Part shown: piece by piece, positions 23,854 to 36,226 of the stretch
Numbering within the stretch: position 1 is the first letter of the stretch
How the letters are laid out: each line of letters begins with the position of its first letter
DNA from: Actinomucor elegans
Lineage: Eukaryota > Mucoromycota > Mucoromycetes > Mucorales > Mucoraceae
Direction of reading: 5' to 3'
DNA length: 64,000 nt
Assembly: GCA_026027325.1 (NCBI GenBank)
Contig: JAMSLZ010000005.1
Location: 1,550,001-1,614,000, forward strand
Notes under the pieces: generated by a model
Seen by the model: the letters and a program-made list of their open reading frames with translations, nothing else
What the model was told of the DNA's origin: nothing
Databases searched by the model: none
Position numbers and translations under genes: made by a program

Positions 23854-26800
23854 ATGCTATCAGATTCAAGTTTAACAAATATACTCGTTGTGGTAATGTA
23901 CGCTATTGTATTAAGTTGTTCGGTTACTAACAGATACAAACAGAGTGGCGTATCACAAATACGATATAGAGTATATAGCCAGCACTGCAGCAGATCGACT
24001 TTTTTCAATTACCTAAAACATAACGCACCTGAACATGACAGCCGGCTTGAATTGACCTTGATGAAGGCATATAATGACTTGATATCCACAAGTATACCTG
24101 CTTTATGGCGAATCGCTTCGGAATCCAACGAGTCAGACAAAGATCTAGAACTAGAATTATGGGTGTTTTGGTTCGATGAAAGACACACAGGCAAAATAGA
24201 CGCGAATGATGACCTCGGCGCGTTGGACGGTAAGTGTTACCGAGAAAACCATGAACTCAGTAGACTTAATTTGCAATCACACGTATAGAAGTTAAAGTAG
24301 GCTCATTCACCTGGGAAAATGCATATTCAAAGATACAATCACCCACAGCATCACCTGTTGCTTCGTCAACACAGTCGAATTCGAGCATTCCTGTTACAGT
24401 TTCCGAAGAATACAAATGGTTTATAAAGTCGATCCGAAACTTGATTCATCGGTACGTGTTTCTTTGGTTTGAATCTAGAAGTAAAGTGTATTTATATCTA
24501 TTGCAATAGACAAATGATATATAAAGGCGCCTTGCCATTAGGCGAATTCTATATTTATCCAAACAGTGATCAGGATGTTCTCGGTGATTCCTCCAGATCT
24601 ACTTCATCGCCATCAAGTTTATCGAAAAACAACAGCTCCTTACTGTGCTGTTCCTATAACATATATCTCGCCAGCACTAATCTGATATTTCAACCAAATA
24701 CTCGACGTATGCGAATTAGACCGATTACGCAGCAAATAATCCGGACTCGAGGCAAAAAAGGTACGCGACATATGGTTGGTTCATCAGATATACTAATAAC
24801 CTTGTAGTTATTATAAGCCCTTCTGGAGAAACTATGCTGATAGCATCAAACAAAAACTATTCATTATCTCAACAAATTGAGGAAAACATATTGAACAAGT
24901 GGTCTTTATTATTAGATATACCCTATACCAATTTAATTATTCAAAACCAAAAACTATCGCCATCACAGCGGCAGCAACCAAGGCAAGCCAGCCTACCGAA
25001 CCTGGTTGCTATCAAAGCATCTAATGAAAAGACCTTTTATTATCCAACTTGTCTGATATTTGTTTCATCCTCCTCAAAAGTATCACCCACCGCGATGGCT
25101 GGAATGAATGGACTATTTGGATTCAATCAAGGCTTTTCTGAGGATTTAGGTGATAAATGGCATCGATGGGCGTGGAATTCGCGTGTATCAAACTATTGGG
25201 AATACACCTGTCCTAGAGAATCAACTATAACTGCAGTTTTAGACACTTTATCTCAAGATTCGGGCAATACTAATAATGGTTTATTACAAAAAGCAATCAG
25301 TGAGCCGGTAATTGCCAGTCCATTGATGGCTGCCAAATCAGTAGCTACACCAGGCTCGGCTACAGCAGGCCAAAGAAACGAAACTACCTCTACACCTTCT
25401 TCCACTTTAAATGAAGATGATGTGGATCCACATCAACCCCTCTACCAACAATCTACTATACAAAGAAATAGTAAATCGCGTTATCAATCAGGATTATCTT
25501 TGGTCGATTTTGCTATGGCTCATTTTGCCATTCCTCATAGCACAGATGACTTAGTCGAATATCCTCTGCTTGCCAACAGTACACCCGCCATTATACAAGA
25601 TACTCCCCAAATACAATCACAATCACAGCCACAACCACAACCACAACAGCAACAACCACAACAGCCACAACCACAACCGCAGCAGCAACAGCCGTTTTTA
25701 GCGCAACAAAACCTTCAAATTCATCCTCAACAACCTCAAATACTCGTAAATAACCATACAGGGGCAAACTTATTACCTATAGCAGCTGGAGAACCAACTA
25801 CTGCTATAAACTCTACCTATCAATCACCTCAAATACCCAATCTTGAGCTTGATGCATTTGGAATGGTAGAAAGCATGGATGTAGATAGTATGGTATTAGA
25901 TATGCCTAATCGATGGACTGAAGATGGCATGGATGATCTGGATAACTTTGAGCTAGGCGTTACTGAAGCCGATTTTGACTTTTTTGAGTCTTCAGGGCCA
26001 GCACCAGCACCACCAGTTGTATCTGCCCCCGTTGATAATTATAATGATTTAAATGATCTTATGCTGACTGAGGAACAAACACCTTTTGAACCGAATCAGT
26101 TTACTGAAGAAAAGATGTTGATAAATTTAGATCAGAAACAGCAGCAGAATATCTTGGATATGGACTTGGATCATTCGACTGCACCGGATGATTTGTCTGT
26201 TACGCCTTTAGAAATAGGTATGGCTCAACATGATCCTTTCAATTTTGATGAGCAGATGCAGGAACAGCAGCAAATAAAAGTTGATCCTCATCAACAACTA
26301 AAGCAGGAAGAGTACCTTCCGCAAGAACAGCAGTTGTTCGTACCGCCTCAGTTTGCGCCTGTAAAGTTGGAGTCCATGGTCAATGATTCTAAATACATTA
26401 ATGGCGGTAAATTCACTTATATACCTGATATCAACCACGGTGACCATGGCCTTTTGAAGAGGGACAGAGCACGTAAAAATATGGATTATAGACCTGATTA
26501 TGTACCAGTTGTTCCGATTAGCAAATCCAAAAAGAGAAGAAAATCTAGTAAATTGTTACTACTGGATACAATTAGCAAGGATAATAAGCCATTATTGTTA
26601 TTAAGCGAGGATCCAACGTCAACATCTGCAATTGACTCGAATGATAAGTTAATACCGGTGGATATTACTATGAGCACAGGCGCAAAAAATCACAGCAGTT
26701 CTGATGAAGATGACGACGACAATGATAGTAGTAGCAGCAGCAGTAGTAGTAGTGATGATGCAAGCAGTATTGGTCAAGAAGATGAAGATCTATGTTACTC

Positions 26801-29366
26801 TGACCAAGACGCTCAATCGCAAGATGCATATGATAGTGAAGACGGCGCTAGCAAATCCAATCGAACCATCAAGACAATGCTTGAAGCTCAAGATATATTC
26901 ATCAAACAGCTGACAAGCTTGGAGCCTTTGTCGGACCCCAAGAAGAAGCCTCTCAAGCTCGATCAGGTGATAATGGATTATGATAGCCCGTTTTCTCGTA
27001 CGGTAGCTAGCAGTGTCATTCGTGTTTCGAATGCTCGTATTGAAAGTAATAAACAAGAGGAGGCAGAAGCATTGGATTATCTTTGTCAGCAAGCTGTCAT
27101 GGGCGGTTATCCTTTTTCTGGTGGTATTGAAGCTATTTCTTCCAATGGATTTGAAGCAAATGAAGGTGAATCAGCTAAAGTATTGACAGCAAGAAGAAGG
27201 ATCCTACTGCAAAAGTTCAATGGAGGTAAGAACATTTCTTTAATGGGTCATTTTTGGTTATTAAATATAATTTTAGATACTGTTCATATTCCTTCGACTC
27301 CTAACGATATCGACTTCATGACACTCAACTTTAAAAATGTACTTGGTAACATTTTCCATCAGCAAAAAAGCCGCAACAATGCAGATAGCATCGATAGCAT
27401 GTGTATAGATTCAATGCCGTTACCAGCTTCCGTTACTGTCAAAGGCCCTTTAAATGTTCAACAGTACTACGATTTATCAGGTAAGACATAACGCATTACC
27501 GTCCAAACGTGACACTTATCCTGTCATTAGAAACAAATCAAGCGCACTCCAAGTATGGTAAATACCAAGTAAAGAAACGACGACCTGCAGAACCCAATCT
27601 GGATGTTTTACTGCCACCCAGCATCACTGTCAGTCGCCAAGAAGAATTTATTGAAGGAACCTCCAAGCTGATTATGTTTTGGGAAAAGCTAAGGTTGGAG
27701 CCTTATTCTAACAAGAAGCATATCAATTACTTTGTTATGTACCCTAAGAACGAATCCATCGAAAACAGCGTCTCTCATTTTTTCAAAGGCCTGTCTACTT
27801 TATATGAAACATGTCATTTGGGTGTACATCATCCAGGAAACGCTGGTCCTTACCGTAAAGGCCTTGTGCCCGTACCGCTTTTACGTAAGTGCACACTAGA
27901 CATTTACCTACAATGAATATTAACAATGCTTCAATTTTATAGCTGCTTCTGAAGGCGAATCATTTGCAGAAACACAGCTGCGTAGCTACGCTGCAGAATG
28001 CCAAACCTTGGGATCTATTATCGGCGGATCTACACCTGAAAATTTGCATATTGTAATATACATGGTGAACCCCATTTCTCATTTGGCTTCGCATCTGGAT
28101 CTCAGTAGATGTTTTAGCAAACTAATGAATGCCAGCGATGCGGTTGCTACGAATCAAAGCACAAGAAACACAGAGAAAAACAAAGCTCGGCTTGTCTTGC
28201 AACTCATGCCAATCGAACACATCTTGCGGGCCACAGCTTTTGGTGGCTGTCTCAAGTTTGGACTGAAAGAAATTGCATTCTCTGTTTACAGTAAATGTCA
28301 CTCGGTCATAACTAGGCAACGACGACCAATCAGTGACGCCGAAGAAAACGCCAAGCTTATAACCGAACTATATGCTCCACCTTTTGTTTTATCGAAACCC
28401 ATTCCTGCGCAAATCCAATTTAAACTCAAGAAAGCAATCAGTGCCTTTCCTACGATCCTTGAAAGTCATGCCGTCTTACATATGGGTTATACTTTTAGCT
28501 TTGATAAACGATGGATGATCATCGTTTGGACAGATAATCGTGGTGAATTGGTCGAATTTGCATTATTGGACAATCAGCACCATCGTTTACCACTGGCTGC
28601 TGTATTTGCAGAAGCATGGTCTCGTACAAAACAGATATCAAAACGTACTGGATTTGCTTGGACATTTGTGATAGCCAAGCTGGGACTGCTGTTTGAACAA
28701 GAACTGAAAGCCTGGATTTCGTGTATACCAACCGACGAAAAAGTAGCGATTGTCAGTCTGGATATTGAATCAACACTTTATGTAAACACCAACAGTGGAC
28801 TGGATGTCATGAACGATATAATGTCTGTCAATACTGATTCTTTAAACACAACGAGTGCACCTAGTATGATGAGTTCACCAGCTGCTTCTGCCGCTTACAA
28901 GAAAGTATCTTCTGAGGTGATTGATAGTGGACAAACAAAGGCATTACTTTTAAACCATCGAGTGGCCTATTCAAACAAACGAGAACGCATGTCTTTTGGC
29001 ATTCTGGGCATGGAGTCAATATCCGAAGTAGAAGATTGGATGATACCCTTGGCGAGTGGTTACATGATACATACACCGCCTACGACTGAGAATCCTAATA
29101 ATGAGCTATTCAATTGCACACCATTCGCATTAGAGGTAAGATAAGAATATTATGATGTGTTTCAATTAACTAATCCTTCTTTTCATTAGATACACTTGGT
29201 ATACAATCAAACAAGTCATTCAGCTTATAGCACTCTAAGAGATGTCATCAAGAAATACCATGCACTATCATTTGTAAATGTCATGCCGTCCAATAGCAAC
29301 TGTTTCCCTATTCATCTTTCGCTTGCTGAAAGGCTTTCTCGTATATTACTCGTTGTTAATACATAA
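23854..29366 (+). CDS. MED13: Mediator complex subunit 13 (CDK8 kinase module)
   Basis: Nine exons (23854-23892, 23944-24229, 24289-24451, 24510-24760, 24808-27225, 27277-27480, 27531-27884, 27943-29135, 29190-29366) encode 1694 aa. Med13 (yeast Ssn2/Srb9) ties the Cdk8-cyclin C-Med12 module to core Mediator and mostly restrains transcription in the nucleus. Seen: the N-terminal domain opening SLTNILVVSGVSQIRYRVYS, with WRIASE and LELWVFWF, and later WHRWAWNSRVSNYWEYTCP. Next come a Gln/Pro repeat (about 25609-25700), an acidic and poly-Ser stretch (about 26695-26765), and the Piwi-like C-terminal half with YFVMYPKN and CHLGVHHPGN. The end is SLAERLSRILLVVNT. Two introns (23893-23943 and 27226-27276) are each exactly 51 nt without stop codons, so simple frame reading would wrongly keep them. 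Confidence 0.94.
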
Positions 29367-30271
29367 TCATTTTGCACCTTTCCTTCTTCTTTGTATATCA
29401 TTGAACAAATAAAACTCTTCTTGTACAGTCATGCATGGACTGGCTATGAACAATGTCCTTTACAGTTAAAATTCGATTTTACTATGGGTATGGTGTAAAA
29501 GAAGACGCTGGATATGAAAAGCAGATTGACTGGAAGATCGATTGATCATTTAATCTAGTTTATAAACAATTGCACGGCTATTAGAACTTAATCACTAAAA
29601 TAACGTATACTCATAAGGCTTCATCCAAATAGTGATATTTGTGTATGCAGTAGTTTGCTATGGAAGATAGTTAATCATTATGCGCGATATTAAATTAGAA
29701 TCGATTGACAAATGCAATCTTAAACAAATCTCGATATGAAAAAAAATAGACACTTTTTTTGTGAGGCACACACATAGTATTCTCAAAACAAAGTTTATAA
29801 GAAACTTGCACTTGCTATTTTTGAGGGTATACACATGTGTTGTTTTTAGTTTTTGTTACTTAAGATACTTAAGTATATATGTGTATGATTTTTTTTTTTT
29901 TTGTCATAAGAGGTTATCAGGAATATTTAAGCAGGGTTCAGCTATAACATGCTTAGTTAGTCATAATAACACTTGTCCAAGCCCTTTTCATTTGTATAGC
30001 ATTTCATGTAATTGATATTGACCTTATAATCCCTCTCAAAAGGTATACCAGTGCTTAATATACGAAGAACAGATAAATCGGTATAAATCAGTATGTAATC
30101 CCATTGCAAACAGCAGTTAATTCAATATTGATTGTTAAAAGTCTCTTCCAATATATATCGTCCTTTCAAGCATATTTTCTTTATTATTTTTACAGGGTTG
30201 GTGTTAATGAAGCGTCCTTTGTATGCATCAGCTAAAGTGAGTTGCGAGTTGTTCTATTTATGCGGTATTAT
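29367..30271. other. intergenic region (convergent 3' ends)
   Basis: It separates the 3' ends of MED13 and the uL14m gene. AT-rich, with T-runs near 29890; no coding signal supported. Confidence 0.5.
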
Positions 30272-30727
30272 TTATACAATTCTAGGTGCGAGAGAAACAG
30301 CCTTCATCCAATTCTTGGTTCTTAATTCAGCGGAAACGACACCCAATACACGAGTACCGAGAGGCTCTTTCTTTTGATTCAATAAAATACAAGCATTGTC
30401 ATCGAAACGAATAGTACGACCGTCAGGACGAGACATTTCTTTCTTTGTGCGAACTACAAGGGCGTGGCGCACATCACCCTTCTTTACTTTTTGTGCTGCT
30501 GCTTGAGTACCGGCAATGTTGGGGTTGATAGGTCTAGCACGCTTAACAACACAAACAATTTCGTCACCTAGTTGTGGTCAAATGTCAAACGATTGCTCCA
30601 AGGTCAAACAATAAAATTGAAAATTACCTGCTCTGGCAAAACGAGCTCCACTCATGACTCGAATGCATTCAGCAATAATGGCACCAGAGTTATCAATGAC
30701 ATTGAGTGTACCTTTTAATCCAATCAT
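30272..30727 (-). CDS. mitochondrial large-subunit ribosomal protein uL14m (bacterial L14 type)
   Basis: Two minus-strand exons (30727-30628 and 30567-30272) encode 131 aa. uL14 binds 23S-type rRNA at the subunit interface. Seen: MIGLKGTLNVIDNSGAIIAE, GARFARAGDEIVCVVKRARP, KKGDVRHALVVRTKKE, and the L14 signature GRTIRFDDNACILL, then GTRVLGVVSAELR near the end. Length and sequence are of the bacterial type rather than cytosolic L23e, so I assign it to the mitochondrial ribosome (yeast Mrpl38). No obvious cleavable presequence is present, as in Mrpl38. The start faces the DHFR gene across 161 bp. Confidence 0.93.
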
Positions 30728-30888
30728 TGTATTATTGTATAAGGTTGAATAATGAAAAAAACGGAAGGGCTTGAGCCAAAAGAGCCTGGGGTCGAAATCC
30801 AGATTTAATAGTCACAAGCAAGTCACGACTGTTGCAATTAGTTGATCTCACTTTACCAGCACGATTTCATTGCTCTTTGACCGAGAAT
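30728..30888. promoter_or_regulatory. shared divergent promoter of uL14m and DHFR
   Basis: Only 161 bp separate the two start codons, so both promoters and 5' leaders must fit here. No TATA box is evident. In the DHFR frame the region is open but has no ATG upstream of 30889. Confidence 0.6.
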
Positions 30889-31537
30889 ATGACACAATTC
30901 GCCCTTATTGTAGCAGCTACCGAAGAATTAGGCATTGGACTAAAGAGCAACTTACCTTGGCGCATTCCAAAAGACATGGCTTTCTTTAAGCATGTTACGA
31001 CAATTGTTCCTGAGGCTTTACAAAAATCACAAAAGCAAAATGCAGTTATCATGGGGCGAGTGACATGGGAATCTATTCCACCCAAGTTTCGACCTTTGGA
31101 GAATAGATTCAATATTGTTGTATCTAGAAGCCCAACCTATGATTTGTAAATACTCATTATTTTTTTTAGAAAGATTGTCTAATACTGATGTCCCTGATAG
31201 GCAGCTCGCAGGTGCTATCCAGGGCAATACGATTCTCGTTGACTCGTTGGAAAAAGCTTTTGAAGCAGTAGACTCAGTAAAACATGCGCGTGTATTTGTG
31301 ATCGGAGGAGCTCAAATGTACAATTTGGCTATCCAACATGCTAAATGTTCACATATCATATTGACTCGAGTCAAATCTAAAGTAGAATGCGATACCTATT
31401 TCCCCAAAATTAACGATGATCATTATCGATTAGCAAGTCACCAAGAATTGGAAGACTATATTGAACAAACAGTACCTGAAGGAGTGCAGAAGCACAAAGA
31501 TTTAGAATATGAGTTTACTTTATACATAAGAAAATAA
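30889..31537 (+). CDS. DFR1: dihydrofolate reductase
   Basis: Two exons (30889-31145 and 31201-31537, 55-nt intron) encode 197 aa, slightly shorter than yeast Dfr1. It reduces dihydrofolate to tetrahydrofolate with NADPH for thymidylate and purine synthesis. Seen: FALIVAATEELGIGLKSNLPWRIPKDM, containing the substrate-loop Leu-Pro-Trp and the P-K-D-M segment, NAVIMGRVTWESIP, FNIVVSRSPTYD, and the nucleotide-site VFVIGGAQMYNLAI. The catalytic acid is expected in the RIPKDMAFF helix as Asp. The start is the first ATG in frame. The stop codon lies 4 bp from the stop of the converging dephospho-CoA kinase gene. Confidence 0.96.
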
Positions 31538-31541
31538 CGGT

Positions 31542-32370
31542 TTATTTCAAGCTGGCAATACTATCGCCAATAATGCGTAATAAAATAGGTGCGTATTGTT
31601 TGACTATGATAGAAAATAAAGCAATTGCTGCGGGAGGACCAGCATATTCAAGTAGCCAAGTCAATGTAGATGGCTTTATCTTTTTTACCATGTTTTTTAC
31701 TTGTATTTCCAATTGATTCAGATCACTAGAGTTATCCAGTACAATATCAGCTCTGTCTACCTTCTCAGTCATTGGCACTTGCGATTTTATTCTTTGTAAT
31801 GCTTGCTCTTCAGTCAAGCCATCTCTCTTTCTCAATCTTTGCAGCTGAAGCACATCTGAGCTAATAAATGGAAGTCTGGTCAGCATACTTTCATTGCATA
31901 ATTTATATTTCTCACCAAAAAACAACCACCGTAGTGCTCATGAACCGGTCCAGTTTACTCTCTATCAATAACGGCACATCAAAAATAACAACATCTGCGC
32001 CTTTAATCCAGTAGTAAAACGCTTGTTTGAGCATTTCTAAACGTACGTATGGGTGTGTACAATGATTTAATATCTTGCGTTTTTCGGGATCTTGAAAGAT
32101 AATTTGTCCTAGTTTGGGTCTATCTAAATGACCATCAGGTAAGAACACTTCATCGCCGAAATGCTGACGGATCAGTTGATTGGCTTTTCTTCCCGGTTCA
32201 ACAATGTCTCGGGCTATCTTGTCGGCATCGATAATGGGTATATTCTGTTCTGCCAAAAGTTTTGAAACAGTTGATTTACCTGTTTTCATAGAGTGTAAGC
32301 ATCCTATATGTTTCATTACTATAAGTGAATTACCTGTAGAGATGCCTCCTGTTAATCCAATGAGCTTCAT
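31542..32370 (-). CDS. CAB5: dephospho-CoA kinase
   Basis: Three minus-strand exons (32370-32334, 32279-31916, 31860-31542) encode 239 aa. The enzyme phosphorylates dephospho-CoA, the last step of coenzyme A synthesis. Seen: the P-loop MKLIGLTGGISTGKST (split by intron 1), PIIDADKIARDIVEPG, LDRPKLGQIIF, THPYVR, DVPLLIES, and LQLQRLRKRDGLTEEQALQRI with the RL-RD lid motif. The C-terminal 40 residues contain a hydrophobic stretch (YAGPPAAIALFSIIV) beyond the bacterial CoaE core, as in yeast Cab5, and may anchor the enzyme to a membrane. Coding ends overlap in practice with DHFR: the two 3' UTRs must run through each other. Confidence 0.95.
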
Positions 32371-33536
32371 TATTTTGATTATAAAGATCTCTTGAGAAAA
32401 AAAAAACAAAACGAAAATAGCAAGACGCTGAGAAACCCAACGGCTCTTTAAATACGTAGGGCAGTCAGCATTTCTTTTGTGTAATGCTATCCAGAAATCC
32501 AGAAGAATGATTAATACGTACTTTTGATGATAAACATCCCACCATTCGGTTATAGGAGATATATGTAAAGACAAGCAGCTTTAGCCAAATAAATGATCAT
32601 TTCAATTAGTTCAGACTAATGGGTTAACAAGTAGAATACTCGAAAAGTCGGCTTCTTTGCATAGTCTCAGCAAACAATGTACCTGTTTCTAAGCCTTGAT
32701 GTATTTCCATACCTGAAATATCAGGCCCCACAGCTGCATTTCTATAGGCTAATTCCATGAGTGCATATGAAATAAGTTAGAAGAATCAATAAAAATAAAA
32801 TAAAGTAAATGCTGATATCATTTGAAAGCTTTTGTCCTATTCTATACCAATGTTATGGCCAGAACAGCCAATCATATAATTTATAACTAACATATCGGCA
32901 ATTCCAAAAAAGTATTTACATATTAGCTTTGAATGAGTGTAAATTACAAGCTTTTTTTTATTACATAAACTAGATATATATATATATAATCAACCGATCA
33001 TGGCCAAATATCACATCATACTAATATTCCATGTTGAAAATAAACATCTGTATCTTCTAAACTGTATTTGAATGGTGCACTATCATTATATTATAATCAT
33101 ACCTGATTAGCAGCAAAATTCACACATTTTATATGAATCAACTCTAATAATGGATAGATCTCCCATTTGGTCTTGGTCAAATGTTACATCAGATTAATGC
33201 TCAATGCTCAAAATGTATTTCAGCACAAATTAGAAACCTTTGTTTAAATGCAGTACAAAGGATATGCTATATATTTTTCTATAATGAACTGCAATTAATA
33301 TACTTTTATTTATACAAATTTAGGTTTATATTAGCATAAAGTCCCTTTTCTACTATTGTGAACGGGCCCTTAAGTCTATGATATGCGAATGAAAAACTTG
33401 TATACCACAAATCGATTTTGAACACAGGTAAACAAATTGCATCAATACGACGAAAGTATCCTTGAAAGTCCGCGTAGTATTTTACAACGCGTTTGTAAAA
33501 AAAACCGAGGTCCATTCGACTCTTTTTCCGAACACA
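32371..33536. other. intergenic region
   Basis: It lies between two divergently oriented genes. It holds one reverse dispersed-repeat copy and a short TA run near 32972-32988. No gene seen. Confidence 0.5.
33152..33210 (-). repeat. dispersed repeat copy 10
   Basis: On the minus strand it reads TTAATCTGATGTAACATTTG, then GGGAGATCTATCC. Confidence 0.45.
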
Positions 33537-35766
33537 ATGACCACGTTTGTCAATGAGCAAGTTAAGCGACTCGATACTATTCTAGCACAGTCTTTTGAAA
33601 AGAATCTACAAGGCAGTGACGTGATCAAAAACTTTTCTTCTCTCAACGAAAACGATCAGTTTCTCTTTAAAGCATCGCAGGCTCTTGATCTCACTTCTTC
33701 AACTCTACCTACTTTCGAGAAAGTTCAAGAATACTTGGATAAATACCACGAGCGATTCAGCAGCCAAAGTTCTGTTATTCAGTCTGAAGTAGATCCTGCT
33801 CTTGAATGGCTATTTGTAGCCAAATGCACAATCGCTGTGTATGGCCAAGTATTTGACAAAATTCTTACTTTGACACTACCCGTATCTGAATCCATCGACT
33901 ATTGGGATAGCATCCATGGAAGCAGCACCCAAGAAATATATTATGGTTTACAAAGTATGTTATTCTAGCAATACCTTTACATGCGTTATTGAATTTGTTT
34001 ATTATTCCAGCTGCACCTTTACGTATATTTTCCTTGCTCAAAGATACGTCAAAACAGATTAGTAATGCTTCGATGGCTGTACAAGAAGTTAAATCACTGT
34101 TCACTTCATCAGACTACTTGCTATCACAGTTGTTTCCCGTGCATAACAAGAAAACAGATCAGAACAATACTCGAAAACACAAACTTGTTCCATTTAATGC
34201 CAGCAAGTTCTTTACCTTGTCCACTTTCCACCAACGTCCTTTCATACTCGAGATTCTCAGCGATGAGATCAATTTGAAAAAGCAAGCGTTGCAGCAATAT
34301 CGTTCAGAACAAGCAGCCAATCTCGGTATTTTGCTTTTGACTCCACCTCAATTTGCCTTTGGAGAACAGGCTGAATTCACCACTTCCATGGCTAGCGAGA
34401 CCAAACAATGTATCGAAATGATAAAGTATGTTATGGAGCCACCTAGTACTCTATCTAAACCATCCGAAAAGAACGCGCATCATTTGCAACAACAACTCAG
34501 TTCCATGAATTTAGACAGCCAGTCTTCTGCCAGAAATGTGACTTTGGAATTGCATCAGGTTGTGAAAGCTTATAGCTCAAGCTATCATCAAAACGTGCAG
34601 CGCATTCAGTCGTTGTATGGCGCTCCTTCTGTTTGGACGCGTTATTGGATACCTGCATTGGTCTCATACGTCGTGGGACGCTGGGCTATTAGTTACGGAC
34701 TCGAGCGTAAAGAAGATATCGTACATGGTATTAAGGAATTGGGAAAGACAGCACATGATTTCGTATTAAATTGGATCTGGGAGCCTGTGCGTAAGGTTTA
34801 TGAAACCATTCGACTCAAAGACCAAAGATTGAGTATTCTGAGCAAAGAAGGCCTTCAGAGTGATATGGATGTAAGTCAAATGTTGTCTGTCGTTATGGAT
34901 CACTAACGTCACTTTTATCTTTTAGTCACTCGAACGTATGGTGGTTGGATTCGCCAAAGACAAATTACAACTCTCTGAGGCAGAATTGGCGCGCTTGACA
35001 TTGGATATTCACGAAGGTGACTTGTCTGTAGTGTTACGTGAATATGAAAAGGAAATCAAGGTGCGTTCAGAATGATAAAAGTGTAAATATCAAAGACTGA
35101 TCTCAACTTTAGAATCCTTTACGAAACGTCATTGTTGGAGATTTACTTCAAACCATATTGATCCAGGTTCAAAAGACAAAAGTAGACGTAGATTTAGCCA
35201 TGTCTGCATTGGATAAGCTTTTGAAATCAAATGAACTAAACTTTGCATTTTTGGGTAAGTTTTTTTAAAAAAAACAAAGAATTAGAAGGACATAAATTAA
35301 GCTGTAATTATAGCTGTTGCTCCTTCGATGCTTTTAACTTGGGCATCCGCATCATGGTTCAAGAACGCTATTCGTGGAAGATCTCAACAAAAGATGAACA
35401 AGGTTGGATTGCCCATGAAGGAAACGCTCAGGTAAAGTGCACTTGAAAATGATCCAATGGGAATCTAATAGCAAATCTAGACGTATTGAGAGACAATTGA
35501 TTGTTCAAGAGCCCATCCAGAAGGGAGAACTGAGTCAATGGAAAACTTCTAATGATGATAATCAACATCAAATCAAATGTGAAACACAAGGCATTTTGCT
35601 TTGCGAAGTGCACTTGTTACGCGCCTATGCCCGTTCTTTACCTCTTCGGAACTCAACTAGAGCCAGGTTCCTTGAAGATATACGTGATTTAGAGAATCCA
35701 GTTCTTACAAATGAACAAAAGATCCAAACGATCGCTCGTATGAATAGATTTTGGGAGTTTTTGTAA
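33537..35766 (+). CDS. NCA2: NCA2 family mitochondrial protein (nuclear control of ATPase 2)
   Basis: Six exons (33537-33954, 34011-34870, 34926-35060, 35113-35254, 35314-35431, 35481-35766) encode 652 aa. Yeast Nca2 is a mitochondrial membrane protein that helps control expression of the mitochondrial ATP6/ATP8 mRNA. Seen: the family block [15 protein letters not shown] with a membrane-type segment, [50 protein letters not shown], and the C-terminal signature [18 protein letters not shown]. The last block continues through [11 protein letters not shown] to WEFL. The N-terminal half is helical and variable, as in relatives. The stop codon overlaps an AATAAA-type poly(A) signal (TAATAAA). Confidence 0.93.
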
Positions 35767-35920
35767 TAAAAGCTTTTGTATACTCCTACATCTTTCTCCT
35801 TTTGTTCATGTAGAAACGTGGCACTCCTTGCGGTCGACCTTTCATTATCTAATGACCATATAGTTTTGAAAGTAACGTTTACTTTTTTTTTTCTTTTATC
35901 TTGTTTGCCACACACATATT

Positions 35921-36226
35921 ATGAAATACTCAACCGTATCCGTTTTATTCTTTATTTTTACCATTGCACTTGTCTGTGATGCAGGCACAGTCAGGCAAGA
36001 GGTTCCCCCTCAAGATGGGCCAATCATCAATCAAGTTACAGGTGCAGGAAGCAGTGCTAGTACTATCTCCAAGTCTACTACCGAGGTCACAACAGCCGAT
36101 GGCCGTACTATTGTAAGTGAATATTCTTTTCGCAGCTCCGAGAATGGAAGCGTGATTGTGGAGAAAACAAGCATTTACTGCTGGTTGATTTTTGTAATAG
36201 CCGCATTAATGACTTTCTTCTTTTAA
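35921..36226 (+). CDS. small secreted or GPI-anchored protein, unknown
   Basis: A single exon of 101 aa begins with a clear signal peptide (MKYSTVSVLFFIFTIALVCDA, cleavage probably after residue 21). The mature part is short and Ser/Thr-rich, with one likely N-glycosylation site (NGS). The C-terminus is hydrophobic (YCWLIFVIAALMTFFF) with no charged tail, the pattern of a GPI-attachment signal. It starts 154 bp after NCA2 on the same strand. A GT-AG pair (about 36194-36233) would join the frame to a charged 31-residue tail beginning MPGSSEEQTMDDKE, replacing the hydrophobic end. No family is recognised. Confidence 0.6.
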   Translation: MKYSTVSVLFFIFTIALVCDAGTVRQEVPPQDGPIINQVTGAGSSASTISKSTTEVTTADGRTIVSEYSFRSSENGSVIVEKTSIYCWLIFVIAALMTFFF

